From Ga0077555 sp963741565 (GTDB lineage: Bacteria; Pseudomonadota; Alphaproteobacteria; Rhizobiales; Hyphomicrobiaceae), in contig CAVUIK010000019.1 of the NCBI GenBank assembly GCA_963741565.1, positions 176,503-240,502 on the forward strand: 64,000 nt of DNA. Reading direction: 5' to 3'. Under the pieces are notes generated by a model. The model did no database searches. It was not told the DNA's origin and was given only the letters and a program-made list of their open reading frames with translations. The translations under genes and the position numbers were made by a program. This document shows, piece after piece, positions 8,899 to 17,737 of this stretch (position 1 is its first letter; every line of letters begins with the position of its first letter).

Positions 8899-9148
8899 CT
8901 GATGCGTTCGGCTGCGGTCCTCCTCATCCATTGATGGTATCGCCGAGATATGGGTCTTGGGCCCTTTCCCGAAGTCACACGAGTGAAGTTCGAGACGGCA
9001 AGCTGGGTGCGCCAGAGGATCGAGGCAGTGCTGGATTACGCCGCGGCGCAGGGCATGCGCTCCGGACTCGATCCGGCGCGCTGGCGGGGGCATTGAGAGC
9101 CTGCTGCCGAGGCGGTCCCATGTCCGACGGATCGAACATCTTGCTGCG
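8899..9148 (+). pseudogene. Degraded P4-type tyrosine integrase remnant
   Basis: Several integrase pieces can be read here in order. At 8935-8976 the frame encodes WYRRDMGLGPFPEVT, the end of the N-terminal domain of P4-type integrases. It then jumps to the core-binding domain, RQRIEAVLDYAAAQGMRSGL followed by DPARWRGH, with the middle missing. After an in-frame TGA at 9094 a +1 frame continues with SLLPRRSHVRRIEHLAA, the expected linker to the catalytic domain. Another stop (8932) precedes the first piece, and the same frame upstream reads LMRSAAVLLIH. So it has an internal deletion, at least one nonsense codon, a frameshift and no catalytic domain. Similarity is judged by eye, partly against the intact integrase at 56.9 kb. 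Confidence 0.75.
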
Positions 9149-9222
9149 CACATGAATGAGAATTGACGCGGTTCGACGATTGGGTGAGGCTCGGCATAAG
9201 ATTGCAGAACGGGGAATGATCG

Positions 9223-10458
9223 ATGGCGCAAGTCTTGATGCGGAATTTTCAACTCCTCGATCCGGAGATGGACGATCTCCAGGGTGGGTATGAATTGCTC
9301 ATCGAAGGTGACCTGATCAAGGAGATCTCCGCCAAGCCGATCAAGGCACCGAAGGCGGCCGTCATCGATTGCGGCAAGCGCACATTGATGCCGGGACTTA
9401 TCGATTCCCATGTGCACGTGACGCTGTCGGAGGTCTATATCCGTCAGCTCGAAAATGTGCCGCTGACCTTGATGACAGCGCGTGCCATCGATCTTATGCG
9501 CGGCATGATCGACCGCGGCTTCACGACGGTGCGCGATACGGGCGGTGCCGACTGGGGTATCAAGACGGCCGTCGAGCAAGGCCTCGTGCCGGGCCCGCGC
9601 CTGTTCATCGCCGGCCGTGCCATCGGCCCAACCGGCGGTCACAGCGACGGCCGCCGGCGCACGGATACGGGCGGCGGCTGCTTCTGCTGCAATGCGCTGA
9701 AGTTCACGATGGAGGTCTCGGACGGCGCCGACAACGTACGCCGCTCCGCGCGGGAGCAGATGCGCCAGGGGGCCGACCAGATCAAGATCATGATGTCGGG
9801 GGGCGTCGCCTCGCCGTATGATCCGCTCGACAGCATTCAATTCTCAATGCCCGAGGTCGCGGCCGCCGTCGAGGAGGCGCACGCCTTCGGCCGCTATGTC
9901 TGCGCCCATGCCTATACGCCTGAGGCCATCACGCGAGCTGCCAACGGTGGCGTCAGGACGATTGAGCACGGAAATCTGATCGATGAAAAGTCGGCGAAGC
10001 TGATGGCATCGAAAGGCATGTTCCTGATTGCCAATCTCGTCACGTACTACGAGATGCGCGCCAAGGCGAAGACGTTCGGCATGAGCGGCGACATGCTCGA
10101 AAAGAACGACCTCGTCATCGACGGCGGCCTCAAGTCGTTGGAAATCTGCAAGCGCGCAGGCGTGCAAGTGGCCTACGGTACGGACCTGTTGGGCCAGCTT
10201 CAGGTCGCGCAATCGGCGGAGTTCTTGCATCGCTCAGAAGTGCAAAAGCCGATCGAGATCATCCGTGCGGCGACGACTATTGGCGCCAAGGTGGTCCGCC
10301 AGGAAGGCAAGCTCGGGTGCATCAAGCCCGGCGCCTTCGCTGATCTCCTCGTCGTCGACGGCAATCCGCTGAAGGATCTGGGACTGTTTCAGGAACAGGG
10401 TCGCCATCTGTTGCTGATTATGAAGGGCGGCAAGCTACATAAGAATCGGTTGAGTTGA
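9223..10458 (+). CDS. Metal-dependent amidohydrolase (imidazolonepropionase/prolidase-like)
   Basis: This is a 411-residue cytosolic amidohydrolase-superfamily enzyme that probably cleaves an amide or peptide-like bond. The metal ligands are visible: HVH in PGLIDSHVHV (about 60-70), a lysine in DQIKIMMSGG that can be carbamylated, AHAYTPEA, the IEHGNLID histidine, and the aspartate of YGTDLLG. It resembles the imidazolonepropionase-like group, some members of which hydrolyse Xaa-Pro or N-acyl substrates; the substrate here is not evident. The ATG at 9223 follows a GGGGAAT site. A truncated copy of its C-terminus overlaps its stop, and an ABC importer follows. Confidence 0.87.
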   Translation: MAQVLMRNFQLLDPEMDDLQGGYELLIEGDLIKEISAKPIKAPKAAVIDCGKRTLMPGLIDSHVHVTLSEVYIRQLENVPLTLMTARAIDLMRGMIDRGFTTVRDTGGADWGIKTAVEQGLVPGPRLFIAGRAIGPTGGHSDGRRRTDTGGGCFCCNALKFTMEVSDGADNVRRSAREQMRQGADQIKIMMSGGVASPYDPLDSIQFSMPEVAAAVEEAHAFGRYVCAHAYTPEAITRAANGGVRTIEHGNLIDEKSAKLMASKGMFLIANLVTYYEMRAKAKTFGMSGDMLEKNDLVIDGGLKSLEICKRAGVQVAYGTDLLGQLQVAQSAEFLHRSEVQKPIEIIRAATTIGAKVVRQEGKLGCIKPGAFADLLVVDGNPLKDLGLFQEQGRHLLLIMKGGKLHKNRLS

Positions 10459-10646
10459 GCGACCACGATCGGTGCCCAAGTTTTGCGTTTGACGGCAAGA
10501 TTCGTGTGCTTGCGCCCGGCGCCTTTGCCGATATCATCGTGGCCGACGGCAATCCGTTGAAGTCGTTTGCCGTGCTGTCGGGCCAGGGCGAGCATCTGAC
10601 TGTCATCATGAAGGGCGAACGGTTCCACAAGAACCGGCTCGCCTGA
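10455..10646 (+). pseudogene. C-terminal fragment of a duplicated amidohydrolase
   Basis: The 63-codon frame encodes only the end of an amidohydrolase. The phrases PGAFADIIVADGNPLK and HLTVIMKGERFHKNRLA match PGAFADLLVVDGNPLK and HLLLIMKGGKLHKNRLS at the end of the preceding gene. It keeps the terminal strands of the composite beta domain but none of the barrel or metal ligands. It starts at a TTG overlapping the previous stop. I read it as the remains of a tandem paralogue whose front 340 or so codons were deleted. Confidence 0.75.
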
Positions 10647-10670
10647 GCGCCTCGGGAGGGGGCGCCGCAA

Positions 10671-11543
10671 ATGGTCGAGACCGCTCCGACGCCGGCGAGG
10701 CAATTGCCACTGAATGGTTCGCGGTTTCGGATGCGCGCAGCGCGCTACCTGAGCCGGTTGGCATTGTTGGCTCCGGCCTCGATCGCACTCGCCTATATAC
10801 TAACGCCGCTGGTCTTCGTCACCTGGCTCGCCTTTTTTGCGCAGGAGATTCCCTCGTTTCCGCCCGAGGGCTACTCGCTGAAGTGGTTCGCAGCAATTCC
10901 CGGCAATGACCGTTTCCTGTCGGGTTTCCTTCTCAGCCTCCAGGTTGGGATTGCGGCAACGCTGATCGGCCTGGCAGTTGGCGTGCCAGCAGCGCTCTGT
11001 CTATCACGCTATCGGTTCGGCGGTCGCCAAGTGATCGACAGCCTCCTGCTGTTGCCGCTGGTCGTGCCGGGTATCGTGCTCGGAATGGCCATCTACGTGT
11101 TCCACGTCGAAACCGAGATTCATACGGGCCTGCCGATCCTCGGCTCCCTCGGTGGACTGGTTGCGGGCCATGTCCTGGTCGTCATTCCCTGGACCGTACG
11201 CCTTGTCACGGCGAGTCTCGCGGGGCTCGATCGCTCGATCGAAGAGGCGGCGCAAAGTCTCGGTGCCAATCGCTGGATCACGTTCCACAGGGTGACGTTG
11301 CCATCGATCCTGCCGGGCGTCGTCGCAGCGGCGCTGTTCGGTTTCGTTTCGTCGTTCGGCAACCTGGAAATGAGCCTGTTTCTCGTCGGACCGGGCCGCA
11401 CCACGCTTCCGATCGCCATCCTGCAGTATCTCGAATGGAAGATCGACCCGACCATCGCGGCGGTCTCGGTGCTGCAGATCCTGCTCATCGGGGCAGCCAT
11501 GCTGTTGACCGACCGTTACGTCAAAATCTCGCGGGTGGTCTGA
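10671..11543 (+). CDS. ABC transporter permease, PotC-like (system 1)
   Basis: This is an inner-membrane permease of the spermidine/putrescine (CUT1-like) importer class, 290 residues with about six membrane helices. The cytoplasmic EAA loop that contacts the ATPase reads EEAAQSLGANRWITFHRVTLP (about residues 195-215). The PVFVTWLAFF-like first helix and a KWFAAIPGN periplasmic segment fit the PotC subfamily. The ATG follows GGGAGGGGGCGCC. It is unusual that this permease comes first; the ATPase, binding protein and second permease follow. The substrate cannot be read from the sequence. Confidence 0.9.
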   Translation: MVETAPTPARQLPLNGSRFRMRAARYLSRLALLAPASIALAYILTPLVFVTWLAFFAQEIPSFPPEGYSLKWFAAIPGNDRFLSGFLLSLQVGIAATLIGLAVGVPAALCLSRYRFGGRQVIDSLLLLPLVVPGIVLGMAIYVFHVETEIHTGLPILGSLGGLVAGHVLVVIPWTVRLVTASLAGLDRSIEEAAQSLGANRWITFHRVTLPSILPGVVAAALFGFVSSFGNLEMSLFLVGPGRTTLPIAILQYLEWKIDPTIAAVSVLQILLIGAAMLLTDRYVKISRVV

Positions 11544-11544
11544 G

Positions 11545-12624
11545 ATGGCGCGCCTGGAGCTCATTCAACTGACAAAACGCTACGGCGACTTTCATGCCGT
11601 GAAAGACGTGTCGCTTGTGATTGCGGACGGCGAGTTCCTGGTTCTGCTTGGGCCTTCCGGATGTGGCAAAACGACGACGCTGCGCATCGTGGCGGGGTTC
11701 ATCGAGGCGACAGCCGGTCGTGTTCTGTTGGGAAATCGCGAGGTCACGGAGCTGCCGCCCTGGAAGCGCAACGCCGGACTCGTGTTCCAGAGTTATGCCC
11801 TGTTCCCGCACATGACCGCTGCCGAGAACGTCGCCTTCGGCCTTGAAATGCGCAAAGTGGCCGTCAGCGAGATCGGCCCCCGGGTCGCCGAAGCGCTGCG
11901 GCTCGTCCGCCTCGGTCACCTCGGTGACCGACTTCCGCGGCAGCTTTCCGGCGGCCAGCAGCAGCGGGTCGCGCTCGCCCGCGCGCTCGTCTTCAAACCC
12001 GACGTACTGCTCCTCGACGAGCCGCTGTCGAACCTCGACGCCAAACTCCGCCAGGAGGTTCGCATCGAGATCCGGGAATTGCAGCGCCAGCTCGGCCTTA
12101 CGACCATCATGGTGACGCACGACCAGGAGGAAGCTCTGACCATGGCTGACCGTCTCGTCGTCATGAACGAGGGTGCCGTTTCTCAGCTCGGGACGCAGCA
12201 AGACCTCTACGAGCGCCCAGCCAACCGTTTCGTTGCGGGTTTCGTTGGCCGGTCTACGTTCGTCGAGGGCACGATCGAGGTGCCGGGTCACTTCCGCAGC
12301 GACGGTGGACTGGCGATCCGCTGCACCGGCGGCACGCCTGGCCCTGCGGCGCTGGCGCTGCGGCCAGAGCGGCTCGTGCTCGGCGACCATCAGAGCCTGG
12401 CGGCCATGGACAACGCGCTACCGGGCGTGGTGGAATTCGTCTCCTATCTCGGCGCCAGTCTCGACGTTCACGTGCGGCTCTCGCCGAAAGAGCGCGTCAC
12501 TATTCAGATCGCCGGAGGCACCGAACGCGGCGCGCCGACTCCCGGTGATAAGGTCAGCGTCGGCTGGCAGGCTGGCACCGGTGCACTATTTGTAGGCGAT
12601 ATGCAGGTTCAAAAAACGCTATGA
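11545..12624 (+). CDS. ABC transporter ATP-binding protein, PotA-like (system 1)
   Basis: This 359-residue ATPase energises the importer. It shows Walker A GPSGCGKTT, Q-loop FQSYALFPHM, signature LSGGQQQRVALARAL, Walker B VLLLDEPLSNLDAKLR and the switch histidine MVTHDQEEA. A C-terminal TOBE domain follows from about residue 240, as in PotA/FbpC/MalK-type subunits. Its ATG lies one base after the stop of the upstream permease, indicating a shared transcript. The binding protein follows after 25 bp. Confidence 0.94.
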   Translation: MARLELIQLTKRYGDFHAVKDVSLVIADGEFLVLLGPSGCGKTTTLRIVAGFIEATAGRVLLGNREVTELPPWKRNAGLVFQSYALFPHMTAAENVAFGLEMRKVAVSEIGPRVAEALRLVRLGHLGDRLPRQLSGGQQQRVALARALVFKPDVLLLDEPLSNLDAKLRQEVRIEIRELQRQLGLTTIMVTHDQEEALTMADRLVVMNEGAVSQLGTQQDLYERPANRFVAGFVGRSTFVEGTIEVPGHFRSDGGLAIRCTGGTPGPAALALRPERLVLGDHQSLAAMDNALPGVVEFVSYLGASLDVHVRLSPKERVTIQIAGGTERGAPTPGDKVSVGWQAGTGALFVGDMQVQKTL

Positions 12625-12649
12625 CAACGAGCAACCGTAGGAGGGTCCC

Positions 12650-13705
12650 ATGACGAAATCGCTAAAGTCGACAGCTACCCGCAGACAGATGCTGGGCGCG
12701 GCGGCAAGCCTCGCCGGTGCCGCCGCCTTCGGCACCTCGGTCCGCGCTCAGGGCAAGGGCAAGATTGTCGTCGGAACCTGGGGTGGCGATTACGCGAAGC
12801 TGCTCAACAAGAACATCGAGCAACCGCTTCTGATCAGCAATGGCTGGGAAGTGGTGCAGGACCAGGCTGGCGATCCGCAACGCCGCTCAAAGATGCTGGC
12901 CGAGCAACGCCTGCCGCGAGGTACGACGGATATTCAGGGCCTCTCCGCCGTCAACATGTTCCAGATGCACGACGCTGGCGTCGTCGCACCGATCGACTAT
13001 GCCAAGCTGAAGAACGCCGGCAACCTTCTGCCGGCAATGAAGTATCCCTACGGAGTCGGGCACATCTACTCCGGTAAAGTCGCCGTTCAAAACGACAAGG
13101 TCGTGAAGGATACGATAACGAGCTACAAAAACGTCTTCGATCCGAAACATGGCAATAAGCTCGGCATCATCGACATTCAATATCAATACGCGCTCGTTTG
13201 TGCGGCCCTGGCCGCCGGCGGCAAGGTCGGCGATCTCGAGCCCGGCAAGAAGCTTCTGCTTGAATGCAAGAAGGCCGGCATGCGCATCTATCCGACCAAT
13301 GAGGCGTTCGCGCAGGGCCTCAAGTCCGACGAGTTCGGCGTCGGTGTCATGTGGAAAGCGCGCGTCGTGCAGTGGCAGAACGCGGGTATCAACGTCAAGG
13401 CGATCACGCCGCCGGAAGGCGCACTCGCCTACGTCTCGGGGTTCGTCATCCCGAAGAACGCGCCAAACAAGGATGGCGCCTACGCCTATCTCGATGCCAT
13501 GCTGGAGAAGCGTGCCCAGGAGGCATTCGCCGTCGACATGGGTTACAATCCGACCGTTTCCAATGCTGTGGTTGCCGCCGATCTGAACGGCCGTATCGGG
13601 TTCTCGCCCGAGGAGGTCAAGAAGTTGGTCGACCTCGATTACGACTACATGAACAAGAACGACGTGGCGTTGAAAGACTGGTGGGACAGGGAACTGAAGA
13701 GCTGA
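12650..13705 (+). CDS. ABC transporter substrate-binding protein, Tat-type signal (system 1)
   Basis: This is a 351-residue extracellular solute-binding protein of the PotD/family 1 type. The N-terminus has a twin-arginine-like signal (TRRQMLGAAASLAGAAAFG, cleavage after VRAQ), suggesting export folded. The mature part begins GKIVVGTWGGDYAKLL, typical of this family. The start has GGAGGGTCCC before the ATG. It lies between the ATPase and the second permease of system 1. Polyamine-like cations are the family's classical ligands, but related proteins bind other compounds. Confidence 0.9.
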   Translation: MTKSLKSTATRRQMLGAAASLAGAAAFGTSVRAQGKGKIVVGTWGGDYAKLLNKNIEQPLLISNGWEVVQDQAGDPQRRSKMLAEQRLPRGTTDIQGLSAVNMFQMHDAGVVAPIDYAKLKNAGNLLPAMKYPYGVGHIYSGKVAVQNDKVVKDTITSYKNVFDPKHGNKLGIIDIQYQYALVCAALAAGGKVGDLEPGKKLLLECKKAGMRIYPTNEAFAQGLKSDEFGVGVMWKARVVQWQNAGINVKAITPPEGALAYVSGFVIPKNAPNKDGAYAYLDAMLEKRAQEAFAVDMGYNPTVSNAVVAADLNGRIGFSPEEVKKLVDLDYDYMNKNDVALKDWWDRELKS

Positions 13706-13784
13706 AGTCTGGCCTCGCACGTGCGGGGGGCGACCGGACCCACGTCTAACGACGCGCGACTGCAAAGCGAGTTCCGCCGCACAT

Positions 13785-14678
13785 ATGGCTACGTCCAAGG
13801 CACCGTCGGCAATCCGACCAGCGATCGACGAAAACCAAACCTCGCTCCTCTCTGCGAGCGCGCTGGTTGGGCCGGCGACCTGCATCGTTTTGCTCGGACT
13901 GCTTCTGCCGCTGGCGATCTTGTTCCGCTACAGCCTCAATCAGTTCAAGCCGCGCGTGATGATGGTCGAGGCGTTCACGCTTGAGAACTACATCCGGTTC
14001 TTCACCGACCCGTTCTACGTCAATATCCTCCTGACGACCTTGCGCGTGGCGCTGATCTGTACGGCAGCGTGCCTGCTGCTCGGTTTCCCGCTGGCCTATC
14101 TGCTGGCGCGGACGCAATCACGGTACAAGAACATACTCATCATGCTTGTGGTGCTGCCGTTGTTCGTCGGCAATGCTGTGCGCGCTGCAGGCTGGATGAC
14201 GCTGTTCGGCTCGAAGGGGTTCCTGAATGTCACGTTGATGAAAATCGGGCTGATCACAGAGCCTTTGCAGATTATGTTCACCGAAGGTGCCGTGATCGCC
14301 GGCATCATCGCCGTCAACCTGCCATACATGGTCCTGACGCTGCAGAGCGTGATTGAAGGCATCGCGCGCAATGTCGAGGAAGCCGCGTTCTCGCTCGGTG
14401 CCGGACCGCTCACCATGTTTCGCCGCGTGCTCTGGCCGCTGGCGCTGCCGGGCATCATCGCCGGCACGATCTTGACCTTCATTCTCGGCATGAATGCTTA
14501 TGCGACGCCGGTGCTGCTGGGCGGGCCCAAGTTCAAGATGATGGGCCCCCTCGTCTACGGTCAGTTCCAGTTGAACAATTGGCCATTCGGCGCTGCCATC
14601 TCGTTTATCCTGATGACCGCGACACTGATCCTGACCGCGATCGCCAATCTCATCGTGCAGCGCCGCTACCGTCGCTAA
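13785..14678 (+). CDS. ABC transporter permease, PotB-like (system 1)
   Basis: This second permease of system 1 has 297 residues and about six membrane helices. Its EAA loop reads EEAAFSLGAGPLTMFRRVLW (about residues 204-223). A hydrophilic N-terminal stretch of about 25 residues precedes the first helix. With the preceding three genes it completes a full importer (two permeases, ATPase, binding protein). The 79-bp gap after the binding-protein gene is the largest within this set. Confidence 0.9.
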   Translation: MATSKAPSAIRPAIDENQTSLLSASALVGPATCIVLLGLLLPLAILFRYSLNQFKPRVMMVEAFTLENYIRFFTDPFYVNILLTTLRVALICTAACLLLGFPLAYLLARTQSRYKNILIMLVVLPLFVGNAVRAAGWMTLFGSKGFLNVTLMKIGLITEPLQIMFTEGAVIAGIIAVNLPYMVLTLQSVIEGIARNVEEAAFSLGAGPLTMFRRVLWPLALPGIIAGTILTFILGMNAYATPVLLGGPKFKMMGPLVYGQFQLNNWPFGAAISFILMTATLILTAIANLIVQRRYRR

Positions 14679-14764
14679 TGGCGAGAACATTGACGCTCGA
14701 GGCTGTGGCATGGCACCGTTGAGCAGCCTTGAGCAGTGTCTCGCAGGCATGGAGGACAGTGTCT

Positions 14765-15796
14765 ATGAAATGGATCGCGCCCACAATTACTGCTGCAATG
14801 GCAACCATTGTATTCAGCGGAGAGGCAAACGCGCAGAAGACGCTGGTGGTGGCGGGATATGGTGGGTCTTGGGAGCAGGTGCTGCGGAAAGACGTGTTTC
14901 CGGCCTTCGAAGCCAAGCATGGCGTCAAGATCGAGTACACCGCGGGCAACTCCACGGACACGATCGCCAAGCTGCAGGCGCAGAAGTCGAACCAGGTGAT
15001 CGACGTCGCCATCGTCGACGACGGGCCGATGTATCAAGCCATTCAGCTCGGTTTCTGCGCGCCGATCACAGGCTTGGATAAATCGGATCTCTACAAGGCG
15101 GCGGTATTCAAGGACGACAAGGCGGTCGCCGTCGGCCAGACCGGCACCGGCTTCATGGTCAACACCAAGGTGTTCAAGGAGAAGGGTTGGCCGATTCCGA
15201 CGTCCTGGGCCGATCTTGCCGATCCGAAATTCAAGAAGCTGCTGGTCATTCCGCCGATCAACAACACGTATGGGCTATACACGCTGATGATGTTCGCCCG
15301 CATGAACGGCGGTGGCGAGAAGGCGATCGAGCCCGGCTTCAAGGTCATGAAGGAGAACATCAACCCGAACGTGCTGGTCTATGAGCCGTCACCGGGTAAA
15401 ATGACCGAGCTGTTCCAATCCGGCCAGGCCGTGCTGGCGGTCTGGGGTACGGGGCGCGTTCAGGCATTCGCCAACACCGGCTTTCCCGTCGAATTCGTCT
15501 ACCCGAAAGAAGGCGCGCCGATCCTGCTGGCGTCGGCTTGCCCGGTCTCGAAGGCGGCCGTAAATCCGTTGGCACACGAGTTCATCAAGACGCTGATCTC
15601 GACGCCGGTACAGACGGTCATGGCCAAGGAGATGGGCAACGGCCCGGTCAATACCAAGGTCGATGTAGCCATGCCCGAGCTCAAGATGGCGCCGGTCGGC
15701 GAGCGCGCAAAGCTCGTCATCTCGCCGGACTGGGACGCGATCAACGCCGGCCGCGAAGACTGGACGAAGCGCTGGAACCGAGAGGTGGAGCGGTGA
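14765..15796 (+). CDS. ABC transporter substrate-binding protein (system 2)
   Basis: This periplasmic solute-binding protein is of the PotD-like type. The ATG at 14765 follows GGAGGACAGTG and begins a Sec signal peptide (KWIAPTITAAMATIVFSGEANAQ split after AQ), giving 343 residues. The frame is open 12 codons further upstream without a better site. The mature N-terminus KTLVVAGYGGSWEQVLRKDV is characteristic. It opens system 2 and is only distantly similar to the binding protein of system 1, so the two importers probably take up different solutes. Confidence 0.9.
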   Translation: MKWIAPTITAAMATIVFSGEANAQKTLVVAGYGGSWEQVLRKDVFPAFEAKHGVKIEYTAGNSTDTIAKLQAQKSNQVIDVAIVDDGPMYQAIQLGFCAPITGLDKSDLYKAAVFKDDKAVAVGQTGTGFMVNTKVFKEKGWPIPTSWADLADPKFKKLLVIPPINNTYGLYTLMMFARMNGGGEKAIEPGFKVMKENINPNVLVYEPSPGKMTELFQSGQAVLAVWGTGRVQAFANTGFPVEFVYPKEGAPILLASACPVSKAAVNPLAHEFIKTLISTPVQTVMAKEMGNGPVNTKVDVAMPELKMAPVGERAKLVISPDWDAINAGREDWTKRWNREVER

Positions 15797-15812
15797 GTCG
15801 CGATCAAGGATC

Positions 15813-16874
15813 ATGACGTTCCTCGTTCTCGACAAGCTGACCAAGCGGTTCGGCGATCAGGCAGCCGTGGATGCCCTTTCAGTTGGGATCGACGAGGGGG
15901 AGTTCGTCGCACTCCTCGGTCCCTCGGGATGCGGCAAGACTACGACGCTGCAGATGATCGCGGGTTTTGTGGCGCCGTCCTCGGGCGCCATCACGCTCGA
16001 CGGACGCGATTTGCTGAAAGTACGCCCCTCTGAGCGCGGGCTCGGCATCGTCTTTCAGAGCTATGCGTTGTTCCCGCACATGACGGCGGCCGAGAACGTC
16101 GCATTCGGCCTGGAAATGCAACAGGTTGCTCCAACGGAGCGTGCACATCGCGTCGATGAAGCGCTCGAGCTAGTCGGCTTGCGGCAGCTTGCCGGACGCT
16201 ATCCCCGCCGGATGTCCGGTGGCCAGCAGCAGCGCGTGGCCCTTGCTCGCGCCATCGTCATCAAGCCGCGCGTTCTCCTGCTCGATGAGCCGTTGTCGAA
16301 CCTGGATGCGAAGCTCCGCGAGGAGATGCAGATCGAGCTGCGCGAGATTCAGCGGACGCTCGGGACGACCACGGTGCTGGTCACGCACGACCAGTCGGAG
16401 GCGATGGCGCTGTCCAACCGGATCATAGTGATGAACCACGGTCGCGTCGAGCAGATCGGCTTGCCAGAGCAGGTCTACCAGAGGCCTGACAACGCCTTCG
16501 TTGCGACGTTCCTCGGTCGCACCAACCGATTGGTGGGCGAGGCAATGACTGGGGCGAGCGGCGGGCGCGACGTGTGCATCGGTCGTGCGCGCTGGCCGCT
16601 GGAGAATGGCGCACTCGGGCCGGTCGACATTTCAGTCCGGCCGGAAAAGCTTACCCTCGTTGCAAACGATTTGCCCGGGCTCGATGGGCGCATGATCGCC
16701 CGCGTCTTTCAGGGCCACTATTGGCTCTGTCAGATCGAAACGGCATCGGGACGGCTCGTGATGATCCACCAGAACACAGGTGAGGCGATTCCCGCTGAGG
16801 GTTCAGCCGTCCGGGTCGGCTGGCGAACCGAGGACATGATCATCCATGCCGTTGGCTCGGGGGTTGGTGAATGA
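15813..16874 (+). CDS. ABC transporter ATP-binding protein, PotA-like (system 2)
   Basis: This 353-residue ATPase shows Walker A GPSGCGKTT, Q-loop FQSYALFPHM, signature MSGGQQQRVALARAI, Walker B VLLLDEPLSNLDAKLR and VTHDQSEAM, with a TOBE-type C-terminus. It is closely related to the ATPase of system 1. AAGGATC precedes the ATG. Its stop overlaps the next permease start in an ATGA arrangement, so translation is probably coupled. Confidence 0.94.
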   Translation: MTFLVLDKLTKRFGDQAAVDALSVGIDEGEFVALLGPSGCGKTTTLQMIAGFVAPSSGAITLDGRDLLKVRPSERGLGIVFQSYALFPHMTAAENVAFGLEMQQVAPTERAHRVDEALELVGLRQLAGRYPRRMSGGQQQRVALARAIVIKPRVLLLDEPLSNLDAKLREEMQIELREIQRTLGTTTVLVTHDQSEAMALSNRIIVMNHGRVEQIGLPEQVYQRPDNAFVATFLGRTNRLVGEAMTGASGGRDVCIGRARWPLENGALGPVDISVRPEKLTLVANDLPGLDGRMIARVFQGHYWLCQIETASGRLVMIHQNTGEAIPAEGSAVRVGWRTEDMIIHAVGSGVGE

Positions 16875-17737
16875 CGGAGCCCAACGCCACGCGCTCCGCC
16901 TACCTCCTGGCAGGTCCCGCACTCCTACTGTTCTTGGCCGTCGTGCTCGTTCCGCTCGCAATGACGCTCGTGCTGTCGTTCAACGATTGGGGCCAGTACA
17001 AGGGAATCGAGAACGTCGTCATTCTGAAGAACTGGCGGGAGGTCTTCGGTGATAGCTATTTCCACGACGTCTTTGTGCGGACATTCCGCATCGCAATTCT
17101 AGTCACAATCGCGACCGCGCTGATTGGAGTTCCCGAAGCCTACATCCTCTCGCGCATGCGGGCGCCTTGGAAGGGTATTTTTCTGCTGATTGCGCTTGGC
17201 CCACTGCTGATCTCCGTCGTCGCGCGCACGCTCGGCTGGGCGTTGCTGTTCGGCGGCGCGAATGGCATCGTCAACAAGCTGCTGCTCGGTGCGGGCGTCA
17301 TTACAGCGCCCATTCCCTTCATGTTCACGGAAGGTGGCGTGATTGTCGCGCTGACGCACGTCCTGATGCCCTTCATGCTGCTTTCGGTCTGGGCCTCGCT
17401 GCAACGCCTCGACCCGCAGATCGAGAATGCGGCGGCCTCGCTTGGCGCACGGCCGCTCACGATCCTGCGGCGCATCGTGCTGCCGCAAGTCATGCCGGGC
17501 GTGCTGGCAGGCGGCATCATCGTCTTCGCGCTGGCGGCGTCTGCCTTCGCCTCACCGGCGATCATCGGCGGCCGTCGGCTCAAAGTGGTCGCGACGCTGG
17601 CTTACGACGAGTTCCTCAACACGCTCAACTGGCCGCTCGGCGCCGCGATCGCCATGCTGTTGCTGATCGCGCTTGTGGCTATCATCATTGGCTGCAATCG
17701 CATCGTCGAGCGCCGTTATCGGGAGGCATTTGAATGA
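16871..17737 (+). CDS. ABC transporter permease, PotB-like (system 2)
   Basis: This is a 288-residue inner-membrane permease with about six helices. The EAA-type loop is ENAAASLGARPLTILRRIVLP (about residues 191-211), with Asn in place of the usual second Glu. Both its start (ATGA with the ATPase) and its end (ATGA with the next permease) overlap neighbours, so system 2 is a tightly packed operon. Confidence 0.9.
   Translation: MTEPNATRSAYLLAGPALLLFLAVVLVPLAMTLVLSFNDWGQYKGIENVVILKNWREVFGDSYFHDVFVRTFRIAILVTIATALIGVPEAYILSRMRAPWKGIFLLIALGPLLISVVARTLGWALLFGGANGIVNKLLLGAGVITAPIPFMFTEGGVIVALTHVLMPFMLLSVWASLQRLDPQIENAAASLGARPLTILRRIVLPQVMPGVLAGGIIVFALAASAFASPAIIGGRRLKVVATLAYDEFLNTLNWPLGAAIAMLLLIALVAIIIGCNRIVERRYREAFE

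Noticed and set aside
8932..9096. In-frame TGA codons in the integrase remnant as selenocysteine codons, given selA/selC nearby
   Set aside because: The remnant also has an internal deletion and a frameshift, and integrases do not contain selenocysteine at these places.
7522..9840. A 772-codon minus-strand open frame across dprA and the amidohydrolase
   Set aside because: It runs antisense to two clear genes and the integrase remnant, and its translation is Arg/His-rich without any family motif.
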